Source: Agromyces cerinus subsp. cerinus
GTDB taxonomy: Bacteria; Actinomycetota; Actinomycetes; Actinomycetales; Microbacteriaceae
NCBI RefSeq assembly: GCF_900142065.1
Contig: NZ_FSRJ01000001.1
Span: 1,178,001 to 1,242,000 of the forward strand
DNA: 64,000 nucleotides
Direction of reading: 5' to 3'
Shown piece after piece: positions 1-9,436 of this stretch (the first letter of the stretch is position 1; every line of letters begins with the position of its first letter). The notes below the pieces were generated by a model. The model was not told the origin of the DNA, made no database searches, and saw only the letters and a program-made list of their open reading frames with translations. The translations under genes and the position numbers were made by a program.

Positions 1-1550
1 TCGAAGACGGTCTTCGCCTCGGGATCGGTCTCGACGATCGCCCGGATGTCGGAGGCCTCTTTGTACCGCGGATGCTTCGTGTCGAAGATGCCGGTGAGCG
101 GGATGTCCTTGCCCATGACCGCCGGCGGCATCGCCTTCGTGAGCTTCTCGCCCATCGAGAACGGGAAGCCGAGCACGCGGCCCGAGTCCTTGAGCGCCTG
201 CTTCGCCTTGATCGTGCCGTAGGTCACGATCTGCGCGACGCGCTCGTCGCCGTACTTCTCGGTGACGTACCTGATGACCTCGCCGCGCCGACGCTCGTCG
301 AAGTCGACGTCGAAGTCGGGCATCGAGACGCGGTCGGGGTTCAGGAACCGCTCGAAGATGAGGCCGTGCTGCAGCGGGTCGAGGTCGGTGATGCGCATGG
401 CGTACGCCGCCATCGAGCCGGCGCCGGAGCCACGGCCGGGGCCGACCCGGATGCCGTTGTTCTTCGACCAGTTGATGAAGTCGGCGACGACGAGGAAGTA
501 GCCGGGGAAGCCCATCTGCAGGATGACGCCGACCTCGTAGTCGGCCTGCTTGCGCACCTCGGCCGGGATGCCGTTCGGGTAGCGCACCTCGAGGCCGCGG
601 TCGACCTCCTTGACGAACCAGGTGTCTTCGCTCTCGCCCTCGGGCACGGGGAAGCGCGGCATGTAGTTGGCGCTCGTGTTGAACTTCACGTCGGCGCGCT
701 CGGCGATGAGCAGGGTGTTGTCGCAGGCCTCGGGGTAGTCGCGGAAGACATGGCGCATCTCGGCGGCGGTCTTCAGGTAGAACTCGTCGGCATCGAACTT
801 GAAGCGGTTGGGGTCGTCGAGTGTCGAGCCTGATTGTACGCAGAGCAGGGCGGCATGACTCTTGGCATCGGCGGCGTGCGTGTAGTGCAGGTCGTTCGTG
901 GCCACCAACGGCAGCGCGAGGTCCTTCGCCAGCCGGTGCAGATCCTCCATGATGCGGCGCTCGATGCCGAGCCCGTGGTCCATGATCTCGGCGAAGTAGT
1001 TCTCTTTGCCGAAGATGTCGCGGAAGTCGGATGCCGCCTTCACCGCTTCGTCGTACTGCCCGAGCCTGAGGCGCGTCTGCACCTCGCCCGACGGGCAGCC
1101 GGTCGTGGCGATGAGCCCATTCGAGTACATCGACAGCAGTTCGCGGTCCATGCGCGGCTTGAAGTAGTAGCCCTCGATCGACGCACGGCTCGAGAGCCGG
1201 AAGAGGTTGTGCATGCCCTCGGTGGTCTCGGAGAGCAGCGTCATGTGCGTGTACGCGCCCGAGCCCGAGACGTCGTCGCCGCCGCCGTTGCCCCAGCGGA
1301 TCCTGGTCTTGTCGCCGCGCGCCGTGCCCGGGGTGATGTAGGCCTCGGTGCCGATGATCGGCTTGATACCGGCGTCGGTCGCCTGCTTCCAGAAGTCGTA
1401 CGCGCCGAACACGTTGCCGTGGTCGGTGATCGCGACCGCGGGCATTCCCTCGCCCTTCGCAGCCTGGATGAGCTCCCCCACCCTCGCTGCGCCGTCGAGC
1501 ATCGAGTACTCGCTGTGCACGTGCAGGTGGACGAAGGAATCGGTGGCCAC
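1..1550 (-). CDS. dnaE: DNA polymerase III subunit alpha (5' part; runs off the left edge)
   Basis: This is the replicative polymerase catalytic subunit, which copies DNA in the replisome. About 516 residues are present and the C-terminal half lies outside the window. The N-terminus has the PHP-domain opening FVHLHVHSEYSMLDGA. Further in are the GRGSGAGS loop and the PDFDVDFDERR palm motif with catalytic aspartates, as in DnaE1 proteins. I chose GTG at 1550 because AGGAG lies 4 nt before it; an in-frame ATG at 1562 has no ribosome binding site. The gene lies downstream of the dcw cluster, with 90 bp between it and the pseudouridine synthase, so it may be read through from there. Confidence 0.95.
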   Translation of the reverse strand, partial: MATDSFVHLHVHSEYSMLDGAARVGELIQAAKGEGMPAVAITDHGNVFGAYDFWKQATDAGIKPIIGTEAYITPGTARGDKTRIRWGNGGGDDVSGSGAYTHMTLLSETTEGMHNLFRLSSRASIEGYYFKPRMDRELLSMYSNGLIATTGCPSGEVQTRLRLGQYDEAVKAASDFRDIFGKENYFAEIMDHGLGIERRIMEDLHRLAKDLALPLVATNDLHYTHAADAKSHAALLCVQSGSTLDDPNRFKFDADEFYLKTAAEMRHVFRDYPEACDNTLLIAERADVKFNTSANYMPRFPVPEGESEDTWFVKEVDRGLEVRYPNGIPAEVRKQADYEVGVILQMGFPGYFLVVADFINWSKNNGIRVGPGRGSGAGSMAAYAMRITDLDPLQHGLIFERFLNPDRVSMPDFDVDFDERRRGEVIRYVTEKYGDERVAQIVTYGTIKAKQALKDSGRVLGFPFSMGEKLTKAMPPAVMGKDIPLTGIFDTKHPRYKEASDIRAIVETDPEAKTVF

Positions 1551-1640
1551 TGGGCTCCTCATCGGGTACGGCGAGTGTGTTTCGGGGGTCTTCGAAGTCT
1601 ACGTGCGACCTCCCACGTCGGGGTCGCGGCAGACGGTGTT

Positions 1641-2561
1641 TCAGTCGCCGCGGAGCACGCCGAGCGCGTGCGCGAGGTCGGCCGGATACTCCGACACGAA
1701 CGTCGTCCAGCTGCCGTCGGCGGGGTGGGCGAAGGCGAGCTGCTTGGCGTGGAGCCACTGCCGTTCGAGGCCGAGCTTCGACGAGAGCGTCGGGTCGGCG
1801 CCGTACATCGAGTCCCCCGCGCACGGATGCCGCTGCGCAGCCATGTGCACCCGGATCTGGTGCGTGCGCCCGGTCTCGAGGTGCACCTCGAGGAGCGAAG
1901 CGTAGGGGAACGCCTCGATGGTCTCGTAGTGGGTCACGGCGTGCTTGCCCTCGGCGGTCACCGCGAACTTCCACTCGGAACGGGGGTGGCGGCCGACCGG
2001 CGCGTCGATCGTTCCGGCGAGCGGATCCGGGTGGCCCTGCACGACCGTGTGGTAGATCTTCTCCACCTCGCGGTCGTGGAACTGGCGCTTCAGCTCCGTG
2101 TACGCGCGCTCCGACTTCGCGACGACCATGAGGCCGCTGGTGCCCGCGTCGAGTCGATGCACGACACCCTGGCGCTCCGAAGCACCGGAGGTCGAGATGC
2201 GGAAGCCCGCGGCTGCGAGCGCACCCACGACGGTCGGCCCGTTCCAGCCGACCGAAGGATGCGCGGCGACGCCGGCGGGCTTGTCGACGACCACGAGGTC
2301 GTCGTCGTCGTGGATGATGCCGAGGTCGGGCACCGCGATCGGGTCGATCGTGAGGCCCCGCGGCTCCTCCCAGCTCACCTCGAGCCAGGCGCCGGCGCGC
2401 AGCCGGTCGGACTTGTCGACGGATGCACCGTCGAGCGAGACACCGCCGGCCGAGGCGATGTCGGCCGCGAGGGTGCGCGAGAAGCCGAGGAGCTTCGCGA
2501 GGCCGGCGTCGACGCGCGCGCCCTCGAGCCCGTCGGGAACGGGGAAGGAACGGTGTTCCAT
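1641..2561 (-). CDS. RluD/RluA-family 23S rRNA pseudouridine synthase
   Basis: This 306-residue protein is predicted to isomerise uridines in 23S rRNA. An S4-like N-terminal region (about residues 15-75) precedes the catalytic domain, which has the family motif [15 protein letters not shown] containing the catalytic Asp. Later comes the [17 protein letters not shown] block typical of RluA/RluD. The ATG overlaps the lspA stop in a TGATG arrangement, so the two genes are translationally coupled. The lspA-rluD order is common in bacteria. The exact target uridine cannot be read from the sequence. Confidence 0.93.
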   Translation of the reverse strand: MEHRSFPVPDGLEGARVDAGLAKLLGFSRTLAADIASAGGVSLDGASVDKSDRLRAGAWLEVSWEEPRGLTIDPIAVPDLGIIHDDDDLVVVDKPAGVAAHPSVGWNGPTVVGALAAAGFRISTSGASERQGVVHRLDAGTSGLMVVAKSERAYTELKRQFHDREVEKIYHTVVQGHPDPLAGTIDAPVGRHPRSEWKFAVTAEGKHAVTHYETIEAFPYASLLEVHLETGRTHQIRVHMAAQRHPCAGDSMYGADPTLSSKLGLERQWLHAKQLAFAHPADGSWTTFVSEYPADLAHALGVLRGD

Positions 2562-3178
2562 CAGGCTCCGGTCGCGGCTTCGCGGAGCGGGACGTCGCCC
2601 TCCGCCGTGGCGGCGGGCGTCTCGTTCTGCACGGTCTGGGCCGCGTCGCGCTTGGCGGGTCGCAGCTCTCGCGAACCGTCGAGGCCGATGCCGCGGATGG
2701 TGAGGATCATGAAGAGCACCATGCTCGACACGATCGCGATGTCGGCGACGTTGTAGATCGCAGGGATGAGCCACGGTGTCGAGATGTAGTCGACCACGTG
2801 TCCGAGGCCGAACGACGGCTCCCGGAAGAGCCGGTCGGTGAGATTGCCCAGCACGCCGCCGAGCAGCAGCCCGAAGACGACGGACCAGGCGATCGAGCGG
2901 ATGCGACGTGCGAACCACACGATGAAGGTGATCACGCCCGCGGCGAGGATCGTGAAGATCCAGGTCATCCCGCTCGCGAGCGAGAACGCCGCACCGGGAT
3001 TGCGAACGAACTGCCATTGGAGGACCGAGCCGAGCACCGGCACGACCTCACCCTCGGAGAGGTTCGTGACGACGAGGAACTTGCTCAGCTGGTCGAGGCC
3101 GTACGCCGCGAATGCGGCGCCGGCCACGACCAGGAGGGCGGTGGTGGAGCCGACCTTCGCGGCCCGCTCAGCCTCCAA
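2561..3178 (-). CDS. lspA: Lipoprotein signal peptidase (signal peptidase II)
   Basis: This membrane aspartyl protease removes signal peptides from diacylglyceryl-modified prolipoproteins. The 205-residue protein has about four hydrophobic segments. Its two catalytic aspartates sit in the conserved GNLTDR and YNVADIAI motifs. The C-terminal tail of about 35 residues is hydrophilic and variable. The start is a TTG at 3178 lying inside the end of wag31 (11-nt overlap). No ATG is available nearby in frame, and starting here gives the normal family length. The 59.1 kb operon in this window encodes a predicted lipoprotein that would be a substrate. Confidence 0.92.
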   Translation of the reverse strand: MEAERAAKVGSTTALLVVAGAAFAAYGLDQLSKFLVVTNLSEGEVVPVLGSVLQWQFVRNPGAAFSLASGMTWIFTILAAGVITFIVWFARRIRSIAWSVVFGLLLGGVLGNLTDRLFREPSFGLGHVVDYISTPWLIPAIYNVADIAIVSSMVLFMILTIRGIGLDGSRELRPAKRDAAQTVQNETPAATAEGDVPLREAATGA

Positions 3179-3854
3179 AGCCCTGGAACGTCGGTGCCGG
3201 CTGTTCGGCGGACATGCCCACGGGCGACGAGAAGCCCTGGTTGCCGGTGACCTGCACCGGCGCTGCAGTGTCGAGCTCGCGGAGCTGACCCTCGATGTAG
3301 TTCTTGAGCTTCGCGCGGTAGTCGCGCTCGAACACGCGGAGCTCGTCGACGCGCTTCTCGAGCGCGACGCGCTCCTGGTCGAGCACACCGATCTGGGCGC
3401 GCTGCTTGGCCTCGGCCTCGGCGACGACTCGCGCCGCGGTGGCGTGGCCCTCGGCGATGAGCGCATCGCGCTTCTCGACGCCCTCGCGGACGTGCTCCTC
3501 GTGCAGACGACGAGCGAGCTGCAGGAGGTTCGTCGTGCTCGCCTGCTCGTCGAAGTCCGACTGCTGCGAGACGGGCTGCTGCATCGGCACGGCGACCGTG
3601 GGCGGCGGAGCCGCCGGCTCCGTGTAGACCGCGGCAGCTGCCGGCGCAGCGGCGGCGGGAGCCTTGGCGGCCTCCGCAGCACGGGCCTCGGCCGCGGACA
3701 GCCGCTGACGCAGCTCCTCATTCTCCCCGTTCAGTCGACGAAGCTCTACGACGACCTCGTCGAGGAAGTCGTCGACCTCGTCTTGGTCATACCCTTCCCG
3801 GAACTTCGTCGCTTGGAAGCGCTTGTTGACCACATCTTCCGGAGTTAGCGCCAT
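3168..3854 (-). CDS. wag31: DivIVA/Wag31 polar growth coiled-coil protein
   Basis: This protein recruits the peptidoglycan machinery to curved membrane at the poles in Actinobacteria. It is 228 residues long. The N-terminal DivIVA lipid-binding domain opens with MALTPEDVVNKRF and continues into a coiled coil. An Ala/Pro-rich linker of about 45 residues follows (about 60-105), and a second long coiled coil runs over about 110-195. It sits at the expected place downstream of sepF and yggT. In related bacteria it is phosphorylated by PknA/PknB-type kinases near the N-terminus; a PASTA kinase is present at 25.1 kb. Confidence 0.94.
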   Translation of the reverse strand: MALTPEDVVNKRFQATKFREGYDQDEVDDFLDEVVVELRRLNGENEELRQRLSAAEARAAEAAKAPAAAAPAAAAVYTEPAAPPPTVAVPMQQPVSQQSDFDEQASTTNLLQLARRLHEEHVREGVEKRDALIAEGHATAARVVAEAEAKQRAQIGVLDQERVALEKRVDELRVFERDYRAKLKNYIEGQLRELDTAAPVQVTGNQGFSSPVGMSAEQPAPTFQGFGG

Positions 3855-3969
3855 GGCTTTCCACCCTCAAATCTGTCGAACTGTTCGATCACGTTCAGCT
3901 AACGGTAGCAAAGACATCCTCAGAGTCGTGAGTGCCGATCGTCTCGACCTCATCCCTCGCAGGAGATCA

Positions 3970-4287
3970 TCAGGCGGGCGCGGTCGCCGCCTGTGCCAAT
4001 AGGGACACCACGGTCATCGCAACGATCACGACGAGCATGGCCAGACTCCACCCCAGGTCCAATGCGACTTGGCCGATGCGGATCGGGGGAACGACCCGCC
4101 GGAAGAAGCGCACCGGCGGATCGGTGAGGCTGAAAACCGCCTCGACGACCACGAGCCAGGCGCCACGAGGGCGCCAGGAGCGGTTGAAGGTGCGTACGAG
4201 GTCCAATACGAACCGCCCCCACATCACGAAGAAGTAGATGAGCAGCAGGATGTAGAGGATGTTCCAGACGATGGCCAGCGCGCCCAC
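3970..4287 (-). CDS. YggT family small membrane protein
   Basis: This 105-residue integral membrane protein has two hydrophobic segments, near residues 3-25 and 75-100. Between them is the YggT motif region with RSWRPRG and TDPPVRFFRRVVPP. YggT proteins are conserved between sepF and divIVA in Gram-positive bacteria. They have been linked to division and osmotic tolerance, but no biochemical activity is established. The start lies 6 bp after the sepF stop, so the two genes are cotranscribed. Confidence 0.9.
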   Translation of the reverse strand: MGALAIVWNILYILLLIYFFVMWGRFVLDLVRTFNRSWRPRGAWLVVVEAVFSLTDPPVRFFRRVVPPIRIGQVALDLGWSLAMLVVIVAMTVVSLLAQAATAPA

Positions 4288-4293
4288 GACGGG

Positions 4294-4770
4294 CTACGCG
4301 TGCGTGAAGAACGACGCGTCCACGTCGCCCTCACTCTCGCCGGTCTCCCCCGAGACGACCACATGGGCGGGCGAGAGCAGGAACACCTTGCTCGTCACAC
4401 GCTCGATCTTTCCGTAGAGCCCCTGCGAGAGGCCGCTCGCGAAGTCGATGAGACGCCGCGCGTCGGCATCGGACATCTGCGAGAGGTTGATGATCACGGG
4501 GACTCCCTCACGGAAGGACTCGGCGATCACCTGCGCGTCACGGTACTGACGCGGGTGGACGGTCAGGATCTCGTTCATCTCCGCCTGCGGTGTGCTCGGT
4601 TGGACATGGTTCTTGCGCAGCGGTGTGACCGATGCACCGGTCCTCGGTGCAGGCGCCGCGTTCGCGACCGGGGTCACCGGTGCGGGCGCGTGTGCCTGCG
4701 TGGTCTCCTCTTCGAGCTCTTCATCGGCGAGTCCGAGATAGACCATCGTCTTCTTGAGCGGGTTCGACAT
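4294..4770 (-). CDS. sepF: Cell division protein SepF
   Basis: SepF anchors FtsZ to the membrane in Actinobacteria, which here is important because no ftsA is present in the cluster. The 158-residue protein begins with a short amphipathic segment ([18 protein letters not shown]), the typical membrane anchor. A variable linker follows. The SepF core (about 65-150) contains the conserved [18 protein letters not shown] and DFASGL blocks and ends with VSGE near the C-terminus. A GGAGG ribosome binding site lies 6 nt before the ATG. Confidence 0.94.
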   Translation of the reverse strand: MSNPLKKTMVYLGLADEELEEETTQAHAPAPVTPVANAAPAPRTGASVTPLRKNHVQPSTPQAEMNEILTVHPRQYRDAQVIAESFREGVPVIINLSQMSDADARRLIDFASGLSQGLYGKIERVTSKVFLLSPAHVVVSGETGESEGDVDASFFTHA

Positions 4771-4803
4771 CGCTGCCTCCGTCTGTGTTCCGTCTCTTCG
4801 AGG

Positions 4804-5496
4804 TTAACCGGCGACCGGCCGATTCCCGGTGATTGCCGTTCCGATTCTCAGGTGTGTCGCACCCTCCATGATCGCGTCGCGAAAATCGTGCGACATCCCC
4901 ATGGACAGATCGCGTGCGCTGGGCTCCAGTTTCTGCACCAGCTCGGACATCGCGCGCACGCGGGCGAACGCGGGCCGCGCGGGTTCGCCGAGCGGTGCGA
5001 CCGCCATGAGCCCGCGCAGGCGGAGACCGGGCGTCTCGAGCACGTGCTCGACGAGCGCCTCCAGCGCGTCGGGGGCCACCCCGCCCCTGCCGGCGTCGTC
5101 AGTGAGGTTCACCTGCACGAAGCAGTCGACGGATGTCTCGTCGGATCGCAGCGCATCCACGAGGGCCGCACGATCGACCGAGTGGATCGCCGCGGCGTAG
5201 GCGCGCGCCTGACGGGCCTTCTTGCTCTGCAGCTGCCCGACGAAGTGCCAGCGCAGGTCGAGCGCAGCGAGCTCCGCCGCCTTCGCCTGCGCCTCCTGGT
5301 GCCGGTTCTCGCCCACGTCACGCACGCCCAGCGCCGCAAGCTGCTCCACGAGCGATGCGGGATGGAACTTGGTGACGACGATCGTCGTGATCCCGCCGGG
5401 GTCGCGACCCGCGTCGCGCGCGGCATCCGACACCTGACCGGTCACCTCGGCGAGGCGCCCGGCCAGCGAGTCGGCGGCCGGCCTCGCGTCGCTCAC
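4804..5496 (-). CDS. YggS/PLPBP family pyridoxal phosphate-binding protein
   Basis: This 230-residue protein belongs to the YggS (PLPBP) family, which controls vitamin B6 and amino acid homeostasis without a known catalytic reaction. The PLP-binding lysine is K43 in the VVTKFHPAS motif. The family blocks [25 protein letters not shown] and the C-terminal LSMGMSHDF are all present. The GTG start overlaps the ftsZ stop (GTGA). The ftsZ-yggS-sepF order is typical of Actinobacteria, although the pgeF gene often found between ftsZ and yggS is absent here. Confidence 0.94.
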   Translation of the reverse strand: MSDARPAADSLAGRLAEVTGQVSDAARDAGRDPGGITTIVVTKFHPASLVEQLAALGVRDVGENRHQEAQAKAAELAALDLRWHFVGQLQSKKARQARAYAAAIHSVDRAALVDALRSDETSVDCFVQVNLTDDAGRGGVAPDALEALVEHVLETPGLRLRGLMAVAPLGEPARPAFARVRAMSELVQKLEPSARDLSMGMSHDFRDAIMEGATHLRIGTAITGNRPVAG

Positions 5497-6683
5497 TTCA
5501 GGAAGTCGGGGATGTCGAGGTCGTCGTCGTCGGTGTCGAACGCCGGGTCCGAGACGATCTGGTCGGCCGTAGCCGTCTCGACCTCGCCCCAGTTCGCGGT
5601 CTCGACGAGCTCGTCGATGTCGATCTCGGCGATCACATCGGCGGCCTCGCTCGAGATGGCCCCGCCTCCGACCGCCGCGCCGACGGCAGCGGGCACGAAG
5701 TTCGTGCGTCGCGCCTCGACGGGCTTCGCGTTCGGCTCGCCGCCGTCGAAGCCGGCCGCGATGACCGTGACGCGCACCTCGTCGCCGAGCGTGTCGTCGA
5801 TGACGGCACCGAAGATGATGTTCGCCTCGGGGTGCACGGCCTCCTGCACGAGCCGGGCGGCGTCGTTGATCTCGAAGATGCCGAGGTTCGATCCGCCCTG
5901 GATCGAGAGCAGCACGCCGTGGGCGCCGTCGATCGAGGCTTCGAGCAGTGGGCTCGCGACGGCGAGCTCTGCGGCCTTAATCGCACGATCGGCCCCCCGC
6001 GACGACCCGATGCCCATGAGCGCGGAGCCCGCTCCCTGCATGACCGACTTCACGTCGGCGAAGTCGAGGTTGATGAGGCCTGGGGTGGTGATGAGGTCCG
6101 TGATGCCCTGGACACCGGCGAGCAGCACCTGGTCGGCCGTGGCGAAGGCCTCGAGCATCGAGATGCCGCGGTCGCTGATCTCGAGCAGGCGGTCGTTCGG
6201 CACCACGATGAGGGTGTCGACCTCTTCCTTCAGGCGCGCGACGCCCTGTTCGGCCTGGGTCTGGCGCCGCTTGCCCTCGAAGCCGAACGGCTTCGTGACG
6301 ACACCGATGGTGAGCGCGCCGATCGACTTCGCGATGCGTGCGACGACCGGAGCGCCGCCGGTGCCCGTGCCGCCTCCCTCGCCTGCGGTGACGAAGACCA
6401 TGTCGGCGCCCGCGAGCGCCTCCTCGATCTCCTCCGCGTGGTCTTCGGCGGCACGACGGCCGACCTCGGGGTCGGCGCCGGCGCCGAGGCCGCGAGTGAG
6501 ATCGCGCCCCACGTCGAGCTTCACATCGGCGTCCGACATGAGCAGCGCCTGCGCATCGGTGTTGATCGCGATGAACTCGACGCCGCGCAGGCCGAGCTCG
6601 ATCATGCGATTGACGGCGTTGACACCGCCGCCGCCGATACCGACGACCTTGATGACGGCGAGGTAGTTCTGGTTTGTCGACAT
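5493..6683 (-). CDS. ftsZ: Cell division protein FtsZ
   Basis: This is the tubulin-like GTPase that forms the Z ring. It is 396 residues long. The nucleotide-binding signature GGGTGTG is at residues 103-109. The T7 loop contains NLDFADVK and supplies the GTP-hydrolysing aspartate. A flexible linker follows residue 315, and the conserved C-terminal peptide (DLDIPDFLK) that binds SepF and other partners is intact. It has its own 178-bp upstream region with a candidate promoter and repeats, so it can be transcribed apart from the upstream mur genes. Confidence 0.98.
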   Translation of the reverse strand: MSTNQNYLAVIKVVGIGGGGVNAVNRMIELGLRGVEFIAINTDAQALLMSDADVKLDVGRDLTRGLGAGADPEVGRRAAEDHAEEIEEALAGADMVFVTAGEGGGTGTGGAPVVARIAKSIGALTIGVVTKPFGFEGKRRQTQAEQGVARLKEEVDTLIVVPNDRLLEISDRGISMLEAFATADQVLLAGVQGITDLITTPGLINLDFADVKSVMQGAGSALMGIGSSRGADRAIKAAELAVASPLLEASIDGAHGVLLSIQGGSNLGIFEINDAARLVQEAVHPEANIIFGAVIDDTLGDEVRVTVIAAGFDGGEPNAKPVEARRTNFVPAAVGAAVGGGAISSEAADVIAEIDIDELVETANWGEVETATADQIVSDPAFDTDDDDLDIPDFLK

Positions 6684-6698
6684 GACCGGCCTTCCGTG

Positions 6699-6753
6699 CG
6701 AACTCTGAACCCTGAACCTCTAGTCGAAGGTTAAAGTTTTGCTGAGTATGCAA
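6699..6753 (-). promoter_or_regulatory. ftsZ upstream control region: -10-like box, inverted repeat and heptad repeats
   Basis: On the minus strand a CATACT box (6745-6750) is followed by an AACCT-N8-AGGTT inverted repeat. Then come three consecutive heptads AGGTTCA, GGGTTCA and GAGTTCG (6699-6719) before the ftsZ start at 6683. A regulator bound here would act on the ftsZ transcript. FtsR, a MerR-type activator of ftsZ in Corynebacterium, has a homologue in this window at 39493-40185 and is the obvious candidate, but that pairing is inferred. Confidence 0.45.
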
Positions 6754-6861
6754 TTCCTGTGATGACGGTAGGCTCCCGACGGCCTCCGCCGCGAAAGGCT
6801 CGCCCGCGTGTCGCGAACCGCCGGGCGGATCAGCGGCGAACCGCCCGATTTCCTGCTGCGA

Positions 6862-7917
6862 CTACCGGGTCACGGCGCTCGCAGGCGACGACACGTCGTA
6901 CTCGCCGACCGTGTCGGGCGGTGCCGCGACCATGAGTCTCGCGAGCACGGCCGCCTTCGCGGCGGACTGCTCGGCACTCCCCCAGACGACGGTGGCCCCG
7001 GTCGACAGCTCGAGCTGCACGTCGTCGGCCGTCGCCGCGGATGCACCGACGAGTTGCCCGCGCACCTCGGGCGGCAGGCTCCTGATGACCGCGGCCGCGG
7101 CACGGAAGCCCTCGCCGGCGACGCCGCCCTCCGCGACGATCAGCGGTTGCCCGTCGGGTCGCTCCGTCGGCCGCTCGATGACGACGCCTGCTGCGTCGAC
7201 GAGCTCGAGCCCCTCGCCCGTGTCGACGACGCCGACCGGCACCCGCTCGACGATGCGCACGACGAGGGTGCCGGGCGGGATCGTCTCGGTCGAATAGGTC
7301 TCGATGAGCGGGAAGTCCGAGAGTGCGGCGAGCACGTCGGCACTCGCGATCAGCGGCAGCGGAGTGCCGAGCTGATCGTCGAAGGCCGCCTGCACGTCGG
7401 CGACCGGGATGCGCGCGGTGCCCTCGACCCGAACCTCGCGCAATGCCATGAGCGGCGAGTAGGCGCCGACCGCGACGACGACGACGAGCGCCGCGATCGC
7501 GCCGAGCACCACCGACCACACGATTCGGCGTCGACGGGAGCGCTTCGTGAACCGCCGCACCTCCTGGCGCTCGTACTTCCGACGCTCACGGCCCGCTGCG
7601 GCGAGCTCGCGCTTGGCCGCCCGCTCGCTCTTCGGAGGCGCGGGAGCGGCAGGTGCGTCGCCGCGCTCGGAACCGGGCGGCCGCGTCGATGCGCCGCCCG
7701 CCTGCACGGTCGGAACCGTGCCAGGCACGAGCGGAGTCACCGGAGTCGAGACCACGATCGCGATCGGCTCCGTCGAGGTGCGGTCGGCATCGGGCGTCGG
7801 CCGTGCCGGGCGCGGTGCACGCGCGACCGGCGCCGACGATCGCACGGCATCGGGTGCCGGCAGAGGTGCGCGCGGCGCACGTGCGGCCGGACCGTCGAAC
7901 CCCTGAGGCCGTTTCAC
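6862..7917 (-). CDS. ftsQ: Cell division protein FtsQ
   Basis: FtsQ links early and late divisome proteins and regulates FtsWI through FtsB/FtsL. The 351-residue bitopic protein has a long Pro/Ala-rich cytoplasmic region of about 130 residues. One membrane span (131-152) follows, then a POTRA domain starting at MALREVRVEGTARIPVADV, then the FtsQ beta domain. The cytoplasmic extension is longer than in Gram-negative proteins but usual for Actinobacteria. It follows murC by 13 bp and is the last gene before the separate ftsZ promoter region. Confidence 0.93.
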   Translation of the reverse strand: MKRPQGFDGPAARAPRAPLPAPDAVRSSAPVARAPRPARPTPDADRTSTEPIAIVVSTPVTPLVPGTVPTVQAGGASTRPPGSERGDAPAAPAPPKSERAAKRELAAAGRERRKYERQEVRRFTKRSRRRRIVWSVVLGAIAALVVVVAVGAYSPLMALREVRVEGTARIPVADVQAAFDDQLGTPLPLIASADVLAALSDFPLIETYSTETIPPGTLVVRIVERVPVGVVDTGEGLELVDAAGVVIERPTERPDGQPLIVAEGGVAGEGFRAAAAVIRSLPPEVRGQLVGASAATADDVQLELSTGATVVWGSAEQSAAKAAVLARLMVAAPPDTVGEYDVSSPASAVTR

Positions 7918-7930
7918 GCGGGCTCCGGTG

Positions 7931-9334
7931 TCATCCGCGCTCGCGCTCGAGCGAGCCGAGCAGCTGGGGCACGATGCGGTAGACGTCGCCGCAGCCGAGC
8001 GTGATCACGAAGTCGCCGTCGCGGGCGATGCTCGCCGTGTAGTCGGCGGCCTGCTGCCAGTCGGGTACGAAGGCGACGTGCGCCGGGTCGGCGAACCGCT
8101 CGCTCACGAGCGCGCCCGTGACACCCGGCACGGGGTCTTCACGCGCGCCGTAGACGTCGAGCACGACCGTCTCGTCGGCGTACTGCTCGAGCACCTCGGC
8201 GAACTCCTTGGCGAAGGTCTGCGTGCGACTGTAGGTGTGGGGTTGGTGCACCGCGATGATCCGGCCCTCGCCGACCACCGTGCGGGCGGCGGCCAGCGCG
8301 GCCGCGACCTCGGTGGGGTGGTGCGCGTAGTCGTCGTAGACGCTGACGCCGCCGACCGTGCCGTGCAGCTCGAACCGCCGGCCGGTGCCGGCGAACCGGG
8401 CGATGCCCGCAAGGGATGCCTCGGGGTCGAAGCCGAGGCCGACGAGCACCGCGAAGGCGCCCGCCGCGTTGATCGCGTTGTGCAGGCCGGGGATGCGGAG
8501 CGTGGCGCGGTAGGTCTCGCCCGCGTAGTCCACGGCGAAGGAGACGGGGCCGTCGGTCTCGACCGAGTGCACGCGCACCGTGGCATCCGCCGCCTGGCCG
8601 AACGTGACCACGTGCTCGTGCGAGAGCTTCTCGGTGATCCGCTTGGCGCCTGCGTCGTCGGACGAGACGACGACGAGCTCCCGCGCCCCGTCGGCGAACG
8701 TCACGAACGCCTGCTCGAAGGCCTCGCGCGAGCCGTAGTGGTCGAGGTGGTCGGGGTCGACGTTCGTGATGAGCGCGACCGAGGTGTCGTAGAGCAGGAA
8801 GGAGCCGTCGGACTCGTCGGCCTCGACGACGAACAGCTCGCCGTCGCCCGCGGCCGACGAGACGCCGAGCCCCTCGATGACGCCGCCGTTGACGAAGTTG
8901 GGGTCCTCGCCGAGCGCGAGGAGCCCGGTGACGATCATGCCGGTCGAGGTGGTCTTGCCGTGTGCGCCCGCGACCGAGACGAGTCGACGACCGGCGATGA
9001 GCGCGGCGAGGGCGAGCGAGCGGTGCAGCACCGGCAGGCCGCGCTCGAGTGCGAGTCGGTACTCGGGGTTGTCCTCCCAGAGCGCGCCGGTCACGACCAC
9101 GGTGTCGATGTCGTCGGCGAGGTTCGCGGCGTCGTGGCCGATCGCGATCTCGGCGCCGAGGTCGCGGAGCGCTGCGATGTTGGCGGAGTCGCGAACGTCG
9201 GATCCGGTGACCCGGTGCCCGTCGCCGAGCATGAGCCGGGCGATGCCGCTCATGCCGGAACCGCCGATGCCGACGAAGTGCACGGCGCCGAGTTCGGCGG
9301 GGATCTGGGCGGAGAGGTCGGGCTTGATCGTCAC
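7931..9334 (-). CDS. murC: UDP-N-acetylmuramate--amino acid ligase MurC
   Basis: MurC attaches the first amino acid to UDP-MurNAc in an ATP-dependent step. The 467-residue protein has an N-terminal Rossmann motif ([14 protein letters not shown]), the ATP loop GAHGKTTS, the [12 protein letters not shown] block and the C-terminal [11 protein letters not shown] motif. GTG at 9334 was chosen because AGGAAGA lies upstream and the protein then starts like its relatives. Microbacteriaceae with group B peptidoglycan carry Gly or Ser at position 1 instead of L-Ala, so the amino acid used here may not be alanine. That is family knowledge and is not visible in the sequence. Confidence 0.96.
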   Translation of the reverse strand: MTIKPDLSAQIPAELGAVHFVGIGGSGMSGIARLMLGDGHRVTGSDVRDSANIAALRDLGAEIAIGHDAANLADDIDTVVVTGALWEDNPEYRLALERGLPVLHRSLALAALIAGRRLVSVAGAHGKTTSTGMIVTGLLALGEDPNFVNGGVIEGLGVSSAAGDGELFVVEADESDGSFLLYDTSVALITNVDPDHLDHYGSREAFEQAFVTFADGARELVVVSSDDAGAKRITEKLSHEHVVTFGQAADATVRVHSVETDGPVSFAVDYAGETYRATLRIPGLHNAINAAGAFAVLVGLGFDPEASLAGIARFAGTGRRFELHGTVGGVSVYDDYAHHPTEVAAALAAARTVVGEGRIIAVHQPHTYSRTQTFAKEFAEVLEQYADETVVLDVYGAREDPVPGVTGALVSERFADPAHVAFVPDWQQAADYTASIARDGDFVITLGCGDVYRIVPQLLGSLERERG

Positions 9335-9436
9335 GGTGCTGCGTTCTTCCTGGCTGCGGTCGGGATGCGGACGGGGTGCGGACGCCGAAGGCGCCGGTTC
9401 GTGCGAGCGGATGTCGCGGCATCCGCTCACTCAACG

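Noticed and set aside
3876-3888. Palindrome TCGAACTGTTCGA upstream of wag31, resembling a LexA/SOS box
   Set aside because: Actinobacterial LexA boxes need four bases between TCGAAC and GTTCGA; here there is one, so the half sites are out of register. It may be an incidental palindrome.
4069-6666. Long plus-strand open frame opposite sepF, yggS and ftsZ
   Set aside because: Three well-recognised genes occupy the other strand; the composition is antisense-like and the frame has no start context.
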